Shown: positions 27,553 to 36,289 of the stretch, piece by piece
How positions within the stretch are numbered: the stretch's first letter is position 1
How the letters are laid out: each line of letters starts with the position of its first letter
Assembly: GCF_000426285.1 (NCBI RefSeq)
Contig: NZ_AUFB01000026.1
Span: forward strand, 1-53,665
DNA length: 53,665 nt
Direction of reading: 5' to 3'
Source: Rhizobium leucaenae USDA 9039
GTDB lineage: Bacteria; Pseudomonadota; Alphaproteobacteria; Rhizobiales; Rhizobiaceae
Made by a program: the position numbers and the translations under genes
The notes under the pieces: model-generated
Seen by the model: only the letters and a program-made list of their open reading frames with translations
The model's database searches: none
Told to the model about the DNA's origin: nothing

Positions 27553-28123
27553 GATATTCCTCGTGTTGTGTCGGTTGGTCGCGGCGGCAACCTAGCGGTC
27601 AACCATTGCCAGATCAAGCCGGTCCGCTGCAGCGCTCGGCGGCGCGATCCTCGGGTTCGAGTGCTTGAAAATCATGTCAGTGCCTCTTCTTCTGCTGGTG
27701 CGGCTTGGGCATTGCCGCCAAACTGCCGGAAGCAAGGTTAAAGACTAGGCCGGTGTAAATATTTTGGCGGACAGACAGTGTCGGGAACGGATGTGCGGCC
27801 GATCGAATGATGCGAACTAGCGCCGGATGTCGGCTGCAGGTCTTGGATTCGCTGTCGAAGAGCTCGCGGAGAGGGAAGTCACGATAAAGGCGTCGCGGGT
27901 TAACCCATCCTCTGCATGCGTGGTTTAACGCCCACGTAGAAAAGTCATCCAGAGCGTTTGCCTGTCCTCGACATTGCATGCGCTTAGGAAGAATGGGGCA
28001 GCGATCTTTATCGGAGAAGGCGCTCCGGCGTTCGCTTCGGCCGGATGCCCTCTCGTTGCCCATGCCTTGATGCCAAAAACGCCGGTTCGGATCCCGGTCA
28101 GGACGGCCGGCATATATCGATGG
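27553..28123. other. Stretch without a clear gene upstream of cspA
   Basis: Probably holds the cspA promoter and leader. A minus-strand frame ending at 27677 with a basic His/Lys tail (AMPKPHQQKKRH) is followed 4 bases later by a 27-codon frame starting ATG at 27675; neither has a recognisable family, so both are left uncalled. Confidence 0.45.
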
Positions 28124-29290
28124 CTAAGTGAGTTCAGACAGAGAGCTTCCTAATGCGACGAGAGGCATCGCTTCCGCTTTGTTTCCCAGCGGAAAGGTCT
28201 CCAGTCCTGGGTAGACGACGATGCGTCGCGACGGATTCAGATCCTCGCACGCAAGATAGAAACCCTTCTCGAGTTTTGGTGTCAGGCTTCGCTTGATTTC
28301 GATTGCCCAGGGATGACCGCCCGGCGGCGTGAGAAGCAGATCGATTTCGGCACCGGCGGAAGTGCGATAGAAATTGCTCTGTGTTCCGGCCGGCGCCGCG
28401 GCAATCAACGTCTCGATCACGAAACTTGCCCAACTTGCGCCTGCGACCGGGTGACCGAGCAAATCCTCTTGAGTGGTCAGCCCCAAGAGGGCGTGGGTAA
28501 TGCCACTGTCGCGAACATAGACCCGTGGTGACTTTACAAGACGCTTTCCAACGTTTGCATGCCAAGGCTCCAGGCGTCGGACGAGTAGCAGATCAACCAG
28601 GAGGTCGAGATAGGAGGCGACTGTCTTGCCGTTGACGCCAAGTGCACGTGCAAATTCTGCGGCGTTTAGAAGTCCGGACTGATGATGTGCGAGCATGGTC
28701 CAGAAGCGCCGTAATGTCTCGGCGGGAATACGGGGGCCGAGCAAAGGAATATCTCGCTCCAGGTATGTGCGAATAAAATCTTGTCGCCAGCGCTGGCTTG
28801 TACGATCACTCGCAGCGAGCAGGCTATCCGGGAAACCACCTCGTAGCCAGAGCGTATTGAGCTGTTCAGCTGGCACTTCCATGCCGTTGACCGGCGCCAT
28901 TTCGAGGTAAGCGATGCGCCCAGCCAGCGTCTCGCCCGACTGTTTCAGCAAGTCGATGGATGCGGAACCAAGCAGCAGGAAATGCCCAGCCTTTCTCCCG
29001 CTTCGACGGCCGCGGTCGATAAGTCCGCGCAAGTTCTGGAAAAGATCAGGTAGCCGGTGGACCTCGTCCAGGATGATGAGCTTGTCGCTATGCTGGCCGA
29101 GATAGAGTTCCGGCTCGGTGAGCTTGGCGCGATCGGCATCTGATTCCAGATCGAGATAGATCGATGGACGATGGTCGGCTATGGAGAGCGCCAATGTGGT
29201 TTTACCGACCTGGCGCGGGCCGATGAGAGCGACCGCTGGATTCGTGTCGAGCAGTTCGTTCAGGTCGGATGCTATTCGACGATTAATCAT
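28124..29290 (-). CDS. AAA ATPase with DUF4143 domain
   Basis: A 388-residue P-loop ATPase of the AAA_14/DUF4143 family. Walker A GPRQVGKTTLA is near residues 24-34, Walker B LIILDEVHRLPD near 70-80, and the sensor-type LLLGSAS near 105. The C-terminal DUF4143 region (about 190-340) includes a winged-helix-like segment and an IEIKRS nuclease-like element (AIEIKRSLTPK). The start at ATG 29288-29290 is chosen because upstream sequence in frame lacks family similarity. It is the last gene of a leftward array with a tyrosine recombinase, 76 bases away. Known members are common in mobile regions and of unclear function. Confidence 0.88.
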   Translation of the reverse strand: MINRRIASDLNELLDTNPAVALIGPRQVGKTTLALSIADHRPSIYLDLESDADRAKLTEPELYLGQHSDKLIILDEVHRLPDLFQNLRGLIDRGRRSGRKAGHFLLLGSASIDLLKQSGETLAGRIAYLEMAPVNGMEVPAEQLNTLWLRGGFPDSLLAASDRTSQRWRQDFIRTYLERDIPLLGPRIPAETLRRFWTMLAHHQSGLLNAAEFARALGVNGKTVASYLDLLVDLLLVRRLEPWHANVGKRLVKSPRVYVRDSGITHALLGLTTQEDLLGHPVAGASWASFVIETLIAAAPAGTQSNFYRTSAGAEIDLLLTPPGGHPWAIEIKRSLTPKLEKGFYLACEDLNPSRRIVVYPGLETFPLGNKAEAMPLVALGSSLSELT

Positions 29291-29366
29291 CCTCGCATTT
29301 ATGGAGTGCAATTCCAGAATTGCAAGGACAATTTGGGAAGCCTCCCCGCAGACCAGGATGCCGCCG

Positions 29367-30518
29367 CTACATGAGCAAGCGCGCAGCGCGCCCGTTCTTT
29401 CGTTCCACATCGTTATAGTAGCTGGATGCTTGCTGAACGGAGCGACGTCGGGATTGCCCCATGGCTTCTAGAAGGGGAATGCCTCGATTGGCCGCTTCCG
29501 TTAGATAACCCGATCGCAGACCATGCGCGGAGAACTCGCCCACCTCCAGCCCCGCCGCTGCAACCCTTTTCTTGACGATGTCATTGACTGCCTTCGGATC
29601 GAGCGCCCGTCGTGAAACATTGCCCCAGCGATCGATCGCCCGGAACACGCTGCCGCGATCGATCTTGGCGGCTGCCAGCCAGGCATTCAGTGCCTCGACC
29701 GGCCGGCCGGTGAGATAAACGACCTCGTCCTGGCCGGCGCCGGAATTCTTGGTGCGGCCGAGATGGATGGACAGACAGGGGAGGGGAATATCGTCAGCGA
29801 TGACCGGCGCCTCGACCGTCAGCTGCTCCTTGCGCAGGCTGGCCACTTCGCTGCGGCGGCGGCCGCCGGAGGCAAAGGCGACCATCAGGATCGCCCGGTC
29901 GCGCAGATCGTGCAGGCTGTCGCCGCCACAGGTCGCCAAGAGTTTCGCCAGCACGTCTGACGTGACCGGCTTGGCGCTCTTGCGACGACGTGGCCGGGGC
30001 ACGGCGCGGACCGCGAGGCGAATGGCGGCTTTCAGGGCAGGGGAGGCGAAGCCACCGTCGAAGCCGCGCCACTTGGTCAGGGTCGACCAGTTGGCGAGCC
30101 GACGGCGCACGGTGTCCGGCGCATGCGGCCCGGCAGCCCGCAGGAAGCCACCATCTCGCAGGATCCGATCAACGTCGACCGGCATGCCGTGATCGGGATC
30201 GCTGTGGCGTCTCGCCGTGTCCCACAAGTGATGGGCGACGAATTTCAGCAGCAGCGCCTCCGGCGCCGGCCAGGGCAGGGGAGATCCGGTCGCGGCGAGC
30301 GACCAGGCTTCCAGATAGGCCAAATCGGACGCCAGCGCCCGTAGGGTATTGTTGCCCATGCCCTCGTTGACCAGATGGCGCAGCGTCTCGACGTCCTGAT
30401 CGGTCAAAAGCTCGGCGAGCTTGTCGCGGCGGTCGATCGGCAGGATGGCGGCCATGGTGTCGAGCGCTTCGGCTCGGCGCGCGACATCGGTGGTAAGCGG
30501 GGCTGGAGACACGGCCAT
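29367..30518 (-). CDS. Tyrosine site-specific recombinase (integrase)
   Basis: A 383-residue integrase. The N-terminal SAM-like core-binding domain covers about 30-165. The catalytic domain has the first Arg in SGGRRRSEVASLR (R222 region), a Lys in GRTKNSG near 257, H332 and R335 in AHGLRSGYLTEA, and the Tyr in QASSYYND near 367. It should cut and rejoin DNA at an attachment site. Its start overlaps the stop of the DUF7673 gene by one base (TGATG), so they are co-translated. No attachment repeat was found next to it. A common companion of DUF7673 in alphaproteobacterial plasmids. Confidence 0.92.
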   Translation of the reverse strand: MAVSPAPLTTDVARRAEALDTMAAILPIDRRDKLAELLTDQDVETLRHLVNEGMGNNTLRALASDLAYLEAWSLAATGSPLPWPAPEALLLKFVAHHLWDTARRHSDPDHGMPVDVDRILRDGGFLRAAGPHAPDTVRRRLANWSTLTKWRGFDGGFASPALKAAIRLAVRAVPRPRRRKSAKPVTSDVLAKLLATCGGDSLHDLRDRAILMVAFASGGRRRSEVASLRKEQLTVEAPVIADDIPLPCLSIHLGRTKNSGAGQDEVVYLTGRPVEALNAWLAAAKIDRGSVFRAIDRWGNVSRRALDPKAVNDIVKKRVAAAGLEVGEFSAHGLRSGYLTEAANRGIPLLEAMGQSRRRSVQQASSYYNDVERKNGRAARLLM

Positions 30519-30805
30519 CAGGCGCTCTCCGCCTGCGGTCGCCAGCGCGCGATGATGGCTTCGATTTCGTCACGGTAGTCGTAGGGGTAGACGACATCTT
30601 CCTCGCGGGCGAGAAAGGTGAAGATCGTCGCCATGTCCTCGCCGATGTGCGGATCGACATTGGTAAGATCGGTGGGATCGAAACGGCCATGCACCTCGGT
30701 GTTCCACCAGGCGAGCAGGAAGTTGGCGACCCGCCGGCCTTGGCCGGTGTCTTCATGGGCGACGTTCAAGAGTTTTTCGAGGGCAAATCTGACGCGGTCT
30801 TCCAT
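30518..30805 (-). CDS. DUF7673-like small protein paired with the recombinase
   Basis: A 95-residue protein starting MEDRVRFALEKLLNVAHEDTGQ, with ANFLLAWWNTEVHGRFDP and an acidic C-terminus. It matches the small protein family regularly found just before such recombinases in rhizobia; the role is not known. It lies 31 bases after vapC and overlaps the recombinase start, suggesting a helper or regulator of recombination. Intact. Confidence 0.7.
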   Translation of the reverse strand: MEDRVRFALEKLLNVAHEDTGQGRRVANFLLAWWNTEVHGRFDPTDLTNVDPHIGEDMATIFTFLAREEDVVYPYDYRDEIEAIIARWRPQAESA

Positions 30806-30836
30806 GGCATTCTCGAGCTTGATTGGCGATCGTCCG

Positions 30837-31238
30837 TCAGCGGGCTGATGCCGGATGAAGTTTCAGGTCCGTCTGGCCGAAATCGTTACCTTTGAACAAC
30901 AGCGGCGCCTTGGCGATCCAAGCGACCGCGTAGGAGAAGCAATCCCCCATGTTCAGGCTCGCCGGATGACGTCCTTTGCCAAACTGGTCAAAGGCTTTCT
31001 CGGCGGCGTAGTAATGCCGTTCGCCAAAAGCGACAGCCGTCACGTTCGGCAGTTCTACAAGCTGGTTGATAATTGCCGCAGCGTTCGGAAATTTTCTGCC
31101 GGCCAGCACCATGCGCGCCTCAAGAAGGGTTGGCCAGCCAATGAGTATTTCCTCACGCGTGACAAGGGAATGGAATATTTCGGCTTCCGGCTCGTTCAAC
31201 GCTGTCGCCACAATAACGGACGCATCGATGACGATCAT
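30837..31238 (-). CDS. vapC: VapC-type toxin, PIN-domain ribonuclease
   Basis: A 133-residue PIN-domain protein of a type II toxin-antitoxin pair. The acidic active-site residues are D5 (MIVIDASVI), E40 (LLEARMVL), D99 (NMGDCFSYA) and D119 (KGNDFGQTD), which hold the metal ions for RNA cleavage. Length is normal. Its ATG overlaps the antitoxin stop by four bases (ATGA), the usual arrangement. VapC toxins cleave tRNA or rRNA; the target here is unknown. Codirectional with the DUF7673, recombinase and ATPase genes downstream. Confidence 0.95.
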   Translation of the reverse strand: MIVIDASVIVATALNEPEAEIFHSLVTREEILIGWPTLLEARMVLAGRKFPNAAAIINQLVELPNVTAVAFGERHYYAAEKAFDQFGKGRHPASLNMGDCFSYAVAWIAKAPLLFKGNDFGQTDLKLHPASAR

Positions 31239-31492
31239 ATCGGCAGGCCGTTTTCGTCATAGAAATCGTCATGGGCAGAGGTGGCGCCAGGGGGAACGGA
31301 GCGTCGGCCTTCAGCCATAAGTTCCCAAAGGGTATCGGCCGGCGTTTGCGCTGGCTTTTCCCGCAGCTCCTGATCATAGCGTTCGAGCGCGAGTTCAACC
31401 AGGCGGTTGATCGGCTGGCCGGTGCGCCGCGCCAGCGCATGCGCCAAATCCCTGGCCCTGGCGCTGCGGATGGACAGTTGCGGTTCGGACAT
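31235..31492 (-). CDS. vapB: VapB-type antitoxin
   Basis: An 85-residue antitoxin. The start ATG at 31490-31492 follows AGCGAGGAAAT, and the upstream in-frame extension to 31609 crosses the operator, so it is rejected. The N-terminus LSIRSARARDLAHALARRTG resembles Rv0623/PSK-type DNA-binding antitoxins. The acidic C-terminus (DDFYDENGLPI) probably wraps the toxin. It should repress its own promoter through the inverted repeat at 31570-31598. Confidence 0.9.
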   Translation of the reverse strand: MSEPQLSIRSARARDLAHALARRTGQPINRLVELALERYDQELREKPAQTPADTLWELMAEGRRSVPPGATSAHDDFYDENGLPI

Positions 31493-31928
31493 GGGATTTC
31501 CTCGCTTGAAATTCAGTAAAACATAGCGATTTCGGGCGCTGATGGCAAGAATATTGCTTAAGATGGCTAACTTCCGATAAGCACTACTTATCGGAAGTGA
31601 TGGCCTCAACCCAGAACCATCAGCAGTGAGGAACCCTAATTTTCAGATAGAGTTCGGTTAGCAAAACATCTACCATGATTTCAATGTCTTATGATCTCGC
31701 CAAGTTACCAATTAGTAGTTTGATGGGGCCGGCTGTCGCTTTTACTTCCCGATTTCAATTGAAGCGGTAAGCTGAAAAACAGGTATAAAAATTTGACCTA
31801 ATGATTTCACGAACTCAGGAGGGGAGAGGCCTGTCAAAGCGGTAAGGCCTTGCTGAGATCTGCCCGGAAGTTTGCGGTGGCGCCGTTTCTGCTGGCGTTT
31901 TGAGGTTAGGAGTGTCGGCGTCAATGCT
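31493..31928. promoter_or_regulatory. vapBC promoter region and spacer to the fsr gene
   Basis: Holds the vapBC operator; the rest is AT-rich with no gene seen. A GGCCT repeat near 31828-31855 might act as a terminator for the fsr remnant. Confidence 0.4.
31570..31598. promoter_or_regulatory. Perfect inverted repeat, vapBC operator
   Basis: Twelve-base arms ACTTCCGATAAG (31570-31581) and CTTATCGGAAGT (31587-31598) around a five-base spacer CACTA, 78 bases upstream of the vapB start. It fits the pattern of VapB/VapBC autoregulatory operators. Confidence 0.75.
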
Positions 31929-33045
31929 CTAAGTTTTGGGTTCTCGAACGTTCGGAAGAAGCACTGCCAGGATTCCGATCGCCGGCAAGAACGAGCACAG
32001 GTCGAAGACGAAGGCGATGCCCTTCCAGTCGGCCAGTCCGCCGAGCATCGCGGCCCCGATGCCGCCGATCCCAAATATGAAACCGAAGAACAGGCCCGAT
32101 ACCATCCCGACACGGCCCGGCATCAGGTCTTGCCCATAGACGACGATCGCCGGAAAGGCGGAAGCGAGGATAAAGCCGATGATCGCGCTGAGGATCGCCG
32201 TCGGCATCAGGCCGACATGCGGCAGGATCAACGTGAACGGCAGGACCCTGAGGATTGAAACCCAGATGACGAGTTTGCGGCCGAGCCTGTCACCGATCGG
32301 GCCGCCAGCGACGGTGCCTGCCGCGACGGCGCCGAAGAACACGAACTGGTAGATCTGGGCACTCTGCGTCTGCAGGCCGAACTTCTCCATCAGATAGAAT
32401 GTGTAGTAGCTCGTGAAGCTGGCGAGATAGATGTATTTCGAAAACAGCAGGGCAATCAGGACGCTCATGGCCATCGACACTTGCCTACGGGAGAGCGACC
32501 CGTGTCGGGCGCTGCTCTTGCCCGAAAGCCGGCGGCCATGGCCATTCAGTTGATACCAGCGGCCGAGCGCGGTCAGGATGATCATGCCGGCGAGGGCGGC
32601 GAGCGCGAACCAGGCGAGGCCGCCCTGTCCACGCGGCAGGACGATGAAGGCTGCGGCCAACGGGCCGAGTGCGGTGCCGAAGTTGCCGCCGACCTGAAAC
32701 AGCGATTGCGCCAGTCCGTGCGATCCGCCAGATGCCAGACGTGCGATACGGGACGTCTCCGGATGGAAGATCGAGGAGCCGACGCCGAGAAGGACGCCGC
32801 CGACCAGGAGGATGGCGTAGTTCGGTGCGAGGGCCAGCGTCAGCATGCCGGCCATCGACGAGGCCATGCCGACCGGCAGCGAATAGGGCATCGGGCGCTT
32901 GTCCGTATACGAGCCGATGAAGGGCTGCAGAAGCGAGGCGGTGACCTGATAGACGAAGGTGAGGAAGCCAACCTGCGCGAAGGTGAGGTCGAAATTCCCT
33001 TGAAGAATCGGATACACCGCCGGTAGCAGCGCCTGCATCATGTCA
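31929..33045 (-). pseudogene. fsr: Fosmidomycin resistance protein (Fsr)-like MFS efflux gene, 5' end lost
   Basis: Encodes about 370 residues of an MFS exporter of the Fsr group, with DDMMQALLPAVYPILQGNF at the start, VGFLTFVYQVTASLLQPFIG, HPETSRIARLAS and GDRLGRKLVIW, and ten or more spans. Intact Fsr begins with a signal-like helix and S.HLLNDMMQ...; here the sequence before DDMMQ (33045 onward) is the antisense of IS66 DNA, so the first span or so has been replaced. The resulting frame can start at 33209, but this fused N-terminus is unlikely to work. It would have exported small drugs such as fosmidomycin. The break is the junction with the IS66 remnant. Confidence 0.8.
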
Positions 33046-34183
33046 TCCCGGCGCAGTTCCGCGTTATCGTCACGCGTCGTCCCAAATATGCCTGCCGCTC
33101 CTGCACCGACGGCGTTGCCCAGGCTCCAGCACCTGCAAGATTGATCCACGCCGGGTTGCCGACGGAGGCCGCCATCGCGCATGTGCTGGTGTCCAAATAT
33201 GCCGATCACCTGCCGCTTTACCGACAGGCCCAGATCATGGGCCGACAGGGTATCGATCTCGACCGGTCCACGCTCGCTGATTGGGTCGGCCGGGCGGCAT
33301 TCGAACTTCGTCCGGTCTTCGACGCTCTGATCGCCGACCTGAAGCGGTCGACCAAGCTGTTCATGGACGAGACCCGTGCGCCAGTGCTCGATCCCGGTTC
33401 ACGTAAAACCAAGACCGGATACTTCTGGGCGCTGGCCCGTGATGACCGACCGTGGGGCGGAGGTGCGCCGCCGGGTGTAGCCTTCACCTATGCACCCGGT
33501 CGCGGCGGTCTCCATGCCGAGCGGATATTGCAAGGATTCACGGGCACCCTTCAGGTGGATGGCTACTCCGGATATAATCGGCTGATCGCGCCGGAACGTG
33601 TTGGGCTGGACATCCAACTTGCCTATTGTTGGGCACACGCGCGTCGAAAGCTGGTCGAGATCACGCGCACTGGTCAACGCCCATTGCCGAGGACGGCGTG
33701 AAGCGGATCGGCGAGCTTTATCGCATCGAAGCAGAGCTGCGCGGTCTCGACCCCGACGCTCGCCTCGCTCGGAGGCAGGCATGGTCAGCGCCGTTGGTCG
33801 CCGACATGCGGAGCTGGCTCACGCATCATCGTGCCCGCGTCGCTGGCAAGTCGCCGCTTGGCGAAGCACTCGCCTATATCGCCAAATACTGGGAGGGCCT
33901 CTGTGTCTTCCTAACCGACGGCCGCGTAGAGATTGACAACAATACCGTCGAGCGAACCATCCGCCCGATAGCTCTGAACCGTAAGAATGCTCTCTTTGCG
34001 GGCCACGATGCGGGAGCAGAGAACTGGGCGGTGATCGCCTCGCTTATAGAGACCTGCAAGCTCAATTCGGTTGATCCGTTTGCATATCTGACTGCTACGC
34101 TCACCGCCATCGTCAGCGGCCACAAGCAGAGTCAGATCGATGTGCTGATGCCGTGGAGCTGTTTACGGCGGGCAAACAGCTAA
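33042..34183 (+). pseudogene. IS66-family transposase (TnpC) remnant, 5'-truncated and frameshifted
   Basis: The frame first reads VIPAQFRVIVTRRPKYACR from about 33042, then continues through RPKYACRSCTDGVAQAPAP and the DDE core (FMDETRAPVLDPGS, QVDGYSGYN). Near 33675-33685 the first frame ends; the next frame continues TPIAEDGVKRIGELYRIEA through DNNTVERTIRPIALNRKN to 34183. A one-base loss in ACTGG-TCA explains the switch. The N-terminal leucine-zipper part and the left end of the element, with the tnpA and tnpB genes, are missing. The element cuts the fsr gene. Confidence 0.85.
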
Positions 34184-34279
34184 GTCTGCGGATGGCCCAA
34201 AGCGAAAAACGATGTTACGCGGGGTCAATGCACGTGGCCAAAATCTCAAGCGAGCGGCCCCTCCATGGTCTCTTCCAGG

Positions 34280-34927
34280 TTACCCGGCCGCATCATCGCT
34301 GCCCCTGTGCGCAGCAATGAACATGGCGACGGCGGACCGACAATAGGATTCGATCTCGTTGTCGTCCGCTGCTCTCGCCTCGTCGAAGCGTGCGATAATC
34401 AGGAGATCGGAGCCCTTGAAGAGCGCTGCAAACAAGCGGGCGGACCCAAGCGAATCCGGCACGTTCAGAAGTGCATTTGCATGCAACTGACGCAACAGTC
34501 CTTCGATTTGCGCAATGATATGGGCGGGACCTGCTTCGTAGTGGACCTTGCTCAACGACTTCTGGTTTGGCGTATCGGCCATTACCATGGCTTCGACATT
34601 GCGGACCTCCGGGCGCAGAAGCGTGCGAAGCAGTGACGATCCCGCCGCCATGAGCTGATCCTCTGCTGAACCATCGACGCCATCAAAAAGCTTCTGCGGC
34701 ACCAATTGCTGGCAGCGGGCCGCAAAGGCCGCACCAAATAACGCCTCCTTGTTCTCGAAATGCTTGTAAATGCTCAGCTTGGAAATCTTCGCGCGCTGAG
34801 CGACCTGATCCAACGTCGCCCCATGAAATCCCAGTTCCTCAAACAGTTCGCACGCGGCATCTACTATCGTTTGACCGAGCGCCTCGTTGGTAGGCCTACC
34901 GCGTCGGTTCTGAACATCTTCACTCAT
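34280..34927 (-). CDS. TetR/AcrR-family repressor
   Basis: A 215-residue repressor. Residues 12-60 are a TetR DNA-binding domain (TIVDAACELFEELGFHGATL, then AKISKLSIYKHFENKEALF); the rest is an all-helical ligand-binding domain of the AefR-like type. It is divergent from the flavoprotein gene, with the likely operator GTATCGT-N11-ACGATAC between them, so it probably represses both genes. Intact; ligand unknown. Confidence 0.92.
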   Translation of the reverse strand: MSEDVQNRRGRPTNEALGQTIVDAACELFEELGFHGATLDQVAQRAKISKLSIYKHFENKEALFGAAFAARCQQLVPQKLFDGVDGSAEDQLMAAGSSLLRTLLRPEVRNVEAMVMADTPNQKSLSKVHYEAGPAHIIAQIEGLLRQLHANALLNVPDSLGSARLFAALFKGSDLLIIARFDEARAADDNEIESYCRSAVAMFIAAHRGSDDAAG

Positions 34928-34941
34928 GACAATTGCGATCC

Positions 34942-34972
34942 TTGACAGTATCGTTATTCGAATTTACGATAC
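34942..34972 (+). promoter_or_regulatory. Promoter with TetR operator in its spacer
   Basis: TTGACA at 34942-34947, a 17-base spacer and TACGAT at 34965-34970 form a good sigma-70-type promoter for the flavoprotein gene. The seven-base arms GTATCGT (34948-34954) and ACGATAC (34966-34972) overlap the spacer and the -10, so a bound repressor would block polymerase directly. Confidence 0.65.
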
Positions 34973-35029
34973 CATTCAGTATCCGAAACATGCAAGTCGA
35001 ATTGCGCCGACCTAAGCCGCGAGGGCTCC

Positions 35030-36040
35030 ATGCATCGACGAACACTGCTGAAGCTGGCCGCAATGTCGGCCATTGGCGTCCCTCCGGCTGAGGCCAGCAC
35101 AAAATCCAATCCAGCCCCCTCTATCCGCAACTCGGAGCCCACTACAATGAATCACGTCATCATCATCGGCGGCAGCTTTGCTGGCCTCGCCGCCGCTCTG
35201 CAGCTTGGTCGTGCCCGCCGCAATGTCATCGTTCTCGATACCGGCCTTCAGCGCAACCGCTTCGCTGGCCGCTCGCACGGTGTGCTCGGCCACGACGACA
35301 AGCCACCGTCCGACATCCTGGCTGTGGCGCGGCAGCAACTCGCGCGCTACCCTGCTATCAGGATGGTCAATGCCCGCGCGGACGGCGTCTCCGGTACAAT
35401 CGACAATTTCTCTGTTGTTACTGGCGATGGTGAAACACTTAGCGCGCGCCGCCTCATACTGAGCTATGGCGTTGTCGATCAGATGCCTAATGTTCCGGGT
35501 TTTGCCGAGAACTGGGGCACATCCGTCATTCCATGCCCATATTGCGACGGCTTCGAAGTAGCTGACCAGCATTGGGGCCTCGTCTGGTCTGGCCCGCAGT
35601 CGATGAATCAGGTCAGGCTGTTTAAAGATTGGACCGACAGGTTGACCGTCTTCGGCAATGGTCACGACATCACCGCCGACATAAGGACCGATCTAGCGGG
35701 CCGCCAAGTACCTCTCGTTGATGGTCGGATCACCGAAATTGCACGTCAGGGGAGCCATGGGGCGATCATCAAGATGGATACTGGCCCCGATGTCGCGGTC
35801 GATATCCTGTTCGCGCATCCGCGCAATAAGCCGTCCGCAACCCTTCATGACGCACTGGGCCTGGCCACGGTCAATACGCCAACCGGCATCGCCCTCAAAA
35901 CCGACGAGCGCCGTGAAACCAGCATGCCTGGCATCTACGCCGCCGGTGACCTTTCCAACCCTGGCATCCCCTCGGTCACTACGGCGACATGGCAAGGCGC
36001 GATGGCGGGTATCTTCGCTCAGCAGTCGATGCTCATTTAA
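35030..36040 (+). CDS. NAD(P)/FAD-dependent oxidoreductase, thioredoxin reductase-like
   Basis: A 336-residue flavoprotein of the thioredoxin reductase-like group. The FAD-binding motif VIIIGGSFAGLAAALQLG is at residues 43-60, the redox pair CPYCDGFE has C169 and C172, and the late FAD motif GIYAAGDLSNP is near 302-312. It resembles NAD(P)/FAD oxidoreductases that lack the full NADPH domain in some members; here the NADPH-binding GxGxx(A/G) is not obvious (LVWSGPQSMNQ). The family usually starts at ATG 35147 (MNHVIIIGG); the longer form adds a twin-arginine-like MHRRTLLKLAAMSAIG leader. It is divergent from a TetR gene that probably represses it. Possible role in redox or drug reduction. Confidence 0.85.
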   Translation: MHRRTLLKLAAMSAIGVPPAEASTKSNPAPSIRNSEPTTMNHVIIIGGSFAGLAAALQLGRARRNVIVLDTGLQRNRFAGRSHGVLGHDDKPPSDILAVARQQLARYPAIRMVNARADGVSGTIDNFSVVTGDGETLSARRLILSYGVVDQMPNVPGFAENWGTSVIPCPYCDGFEVADQHWGLVWSGPQSMNQVRLFKDWTDRLTVFGNGHDITADIRTDLAGRQVPLVDGRITEIARQGSHGAIIKMDTGPDVAVDILFAHPRNKPSATLHDALGLATVNTPTGIALKTDERRETSMPGIYAAGDLSNPGIPSVTTATWQGAMAGIFAQQSMLI

Positions 36041-36289
36041 GAGCACAGATTCCGTCCCGGAGGCAATCGATCTTGCGACGCTGGGCGGCGTGGCCAGCGC
36101 GCTCGTTGATCAGCGCCATTAGCGGCTGCGGTTCGTGCCGCCTTCGCGGTCCGCCCCGGTATGACCGCTTTTTGGCGCTCGCTTGCCATCACCTCCCAGC
36201 GGGTTGGTATCGTTACGCCCCACCGCGCTTCGTCAACGTGCGAAGAGAACACCGCTTACGATAAAGCAAGACTTCAGGAAGCATCATAA

